From Oscillospiraceae bacterium (GTDB taxonomy: Bacteria > Bacillota > Clostridia > Oscillospirales > Ruminococcaceae): a DNA stretch of 7,381 bases. How positions within the stretch are numbered: the first letter of the stretch is position 1; each line of letters starts with the position of its first letter. The stretch is from assembly GCA_900768245.1 (NCBI GenBank), contig CAAGCE010000132.1:1-7381 (forward strand). The letters are read 5' to 3'. The notes under the pieces are model-generated. The model ran no database searches and had not been told where the DNA came from. It saw nothing but the letters and a program-made list of their open reading frames with translations. Position numbers and translations under genes: made by a program. Of the stretch, positions 5,901-7,381 are shown piece after piece.

Positions 5901-7227
5901 TTACAACCTCTCCTATCAGATCATAGTCAAGTATCTCTGTTATTTTTACCTTTACAAAAATGCCCGGAACGAGCTTTCTGCCCGGTGATGTGAAGAATAT
6001 CTTTCCGTCAATATCGGGAGCGTCGGCTGCGCTTCTTCCGAAGTAACATTCACCGTAGCGGTCGAAGCCCTCTGTTACGACTTCAACTACCTTGTCTGTC
6101 ATTGCGGCATTTTTATGTGACATTATTATCTGCTGCTGTTCCATAATGATGTCGGCACGGTGCTGTCTTACTTCTTCATCTATCTGACCTTCCATTTCGG
6201 CAGCCTTTGTTCCCTCTTCCTCAGAGTAAGCGAAGCAGCCGAGGCGGTCAAATTCCATATCCTTGACGAAATTTGCAAGCCGTTCAAACTGCTCTTCCGT
6301 TTCCGTCGGGAAGCCTGTGATAAGAGTTGTTCTGATGATAACACCGGGAACTCTTTCACGAATTTTTGCAATAAGCTTGCGGAGAGTTTCCTCATCGCCG
6401 GGACGGTTCATTTTTCTGAGAATATCACCGTCGCAGTGCTGAACGGGCAGCTCTATGTATTTGACTATCTTGTCTTCCTTTGCAATAACGTCAAGGAGCT
6501 TGTCCGTTACACGTTCGGGGTAGCAATAGAGAACACGCAGCCATTTGAGATTCTCGATCCTGCAAAGCTCTGTGAGAAGCTCGGGGAGCTTGCTCTCGCC
6601 GTAAATATCCTCGCCATAGCGTGTTGAATCCTGAGCAATGACATTTATCTCACGGACACCGTGGCTGACAAGATATTCAGCCTCCTTGATAAGATCCTCC
6701 ATAGGAACGCTTCTGAACTTTCCTCTTATCATAGGGATAGCGCAGTATGAGCAGCAGTTTGAGCAGCCCTCAGCGATCTTGAGGTAAGAGAAAAACGGCA
6801 AAGTCGTCTGAACACGCATACCTGTCATAGGGAGCTCCAGCTTGCTTTCAAACGCCTGAACATTTTCATTGGCAAGAGTGCGGTCAATAATTTTAACGAT
6901 GTCCTTGTTGCAGCCAATACCCACAACGGCATCAGCCTCGGGGATAAGCTCGGATACCTCTGACTTGTAGCGTTCCGCAAGACAGCCTGTGATGATGATC
7001 TTCTTTATTCTTCCCTCTTTTTTCAGCTGAGCGAATTCGAGGATAGTTTCGATAGCCTCCTGCTTGGCACTTTCGATAAAACCGCAGGTGTTGATAATAG
7101 AAATATCAGCAAGAGCAGCATCAGCAACAAGCTGATAACCCGCCTCCTTTATAGAGTAAAGCATTCTCTCCGCATCGACCTGATTTTTGTTGCAGCCGAG
7201 AGAAACCATTCCGACTTTAATTGGCAT
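5884..7227 (-). CDS. rimO: Ribosomal protein S12 methylthiotransferase RimO
   Basis: 447 aa, full length. Cytosolic radical-SAM enzyme that methylthiolates the beta-carbon of a conserved aspartate in ribosomal protein S12. Domains in order: the UPF0004 domain (about 3-125), whose Cys12, Cys48 and Cys82 should bind the auxiliary [4Fe-4S] cluster; the radical-SAM domain (about 140-370) with C155-x3-C159-x2-C162 for the SAM-binding cluster; and a C-terminal TRAM domain (about 375-442). RimO rather than MiaB or MtaB is indicated by CSYCAIPMIRGKFRS, AQDSTRYGEDIYG, WLRVLYCYPERV and GCFAYSEEEGT. An additional Cys158 lies beside the radical-SAM set. The ATG at 7227 follows AAGGAAG (7234-7240) with 6-nt spacing. 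It is the first visible gene of a two-gene unit with pgsA, a common neighbour of rimO in Clostridia. I could not find a convincing promoter in the hairpin-rich upstream DNA. Confidence 0.96.
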   Translation of the reverse strand: MPIKVGMVSLGCNKNQVDAERMLYSIKEAGYQLVADAALADISIINTCGFIESAKQEAIETILEFAQLKKEGRIKKIIITGCLAERYKSEVSELIPEADAVVGIGCNKDIVKIIDRTLANENVQAFESKLELPMTGMRVQTTLPFFSYLKIAEGCSNCCSYCAIPMIRGKFRSVPMEDLIKEAEYLVSHGVREINVIAQDSTRYGEDIYGESKLPELLTELCRIENLKWLRVLYCYPERVTDKLLDVIAKEDKIVKYIELPVQHCDGDILRKMNRPGDEETLRKLIAKIRERVPGVIIRTTLITGFPTETEEQFERLANFVKDMEFDRLGCFAYSEEEGTKAAEMEGQIDEEVRQHRADIIMEQQQIIMSHKNAAMTDKVVEVVTEGFDRYGECYFGRSAADAPDIDGKIFFTSPGRKLVPGIFVKVKITEILDYDLIGEVVNESAE

Positions 7228-7251
7228 TTTGATCTTCCTTTATAAAAATAT

Positions 7252-7381
7252 AGTATTCCCTAAGGAAGTACTGATTAAATCCGGTGCACATATTGCGCCG
7301 TCAGATTTTTTGTCAGCTTGTACGAAAGCGACGCAGGAATACTTGCGTATTTCAAGGAGTTTTCGTGCAAGATGACGGAAA
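7252..7381. repeat. Nested hairpin element, apparently truncated by the window edge
   Basis: Four hairpins lie side by side upstream of rimO. First: AGTATTCC (7252-7259) with GGAAGTACT (7264-7272), one bulge, loop CTAA. Second: a 7-bp stem at 7282-7288/7294-7300 with loop CATAT. Third: a 16-nt arm pair, 7312-7327 with 7361-7376, 14 Watson-Crick pairs plus one G.T wobble. Fourth, inside the third: ACGCAG (7331-7336) with TTGCGT (7343-7348), 6 bp with one wobble. No coding frame of note is present. This pattern suggests a non-autonomous intergenic repeat of the MITE or REP type, or a structured leader; the identity is inferred. Confidence 0.6.

Noticed and set aside
6160..6627. Plus-strand 155-aa frame inside rimO
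   Set aside because: Antisense to the radical-SAM domain of rimO, with no ribosome binding site evidence and no protein family resemblance.
7187..7375. Plus-strand 62-aa frame at the right edge
   Set aside because: It begins antisense to rimO and runs through the hairpin element; there is no ribosome binding site or recognisable domain.

Overview
The window looks like chromosomal DNA from a fibre-degrading, moderately low-GC Clostridia-type Firmicute. A Ruminococcus-like member of the Oscillospiraceae is my best guess. This rests on strong AGGAGG-type ribosome binding sites, SigA-like promoters, a GH9 enzyme with two SGNH esterases, an acidic Thr/Glu-rich lipoprotein with BspA-type leucine-rich repeats, and a rimO-pgsA pair. 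The genus is an inference; no rRNA or marker phylogeny is available here.

Layout, left to right. Positions 1-206 carry no gene I can recognise, only inverted repeats. Positions 207-1256 (minus) encode a CE2-like SGNH esterase without a signal peptide. An AT-rich divergent promoter region (1257-1435) separates it from a plus-strand pair: a signal-less GH9 glycoside hydrolase (1436-3052) and, 25 nt later, an SGNH/GDSL esterase lipoprotein (3078-4361). After a gap with a promoter (4362-4506) comes a small surface lipoprotein with a repetitive Thr/Glu stalk and three leucine-rich repeats (4507-5268). A bidirectional terminator (5289-5326) separates it from the convergent operon rimO-pgsA (minus, 7227 to 5334), a translationally overlapping pair of housekeeping genes. 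The right edge (about 7252-7381) holds a set of nested hairpins that appears to be an intergenic palindromic repeat cut off by the window end.

How the genes may work together (inference): the CE2-like esterase and GH9 protein both lack export signals, while the second SGNH esterase has a lipobox. This suggests a small locus for acetylated plant-polysaccharide oligosaccharides, with an esterase at the cell surface and an esterase plus a glucan-active protein in the cytoplasm. The most unusual point is that the GH9 protein keeps the first conserved Asp and the catalytic Glu, but has Ser where the family's catalytic-base Asp normally lies. It may therefore be inactive, or work by an altered route.
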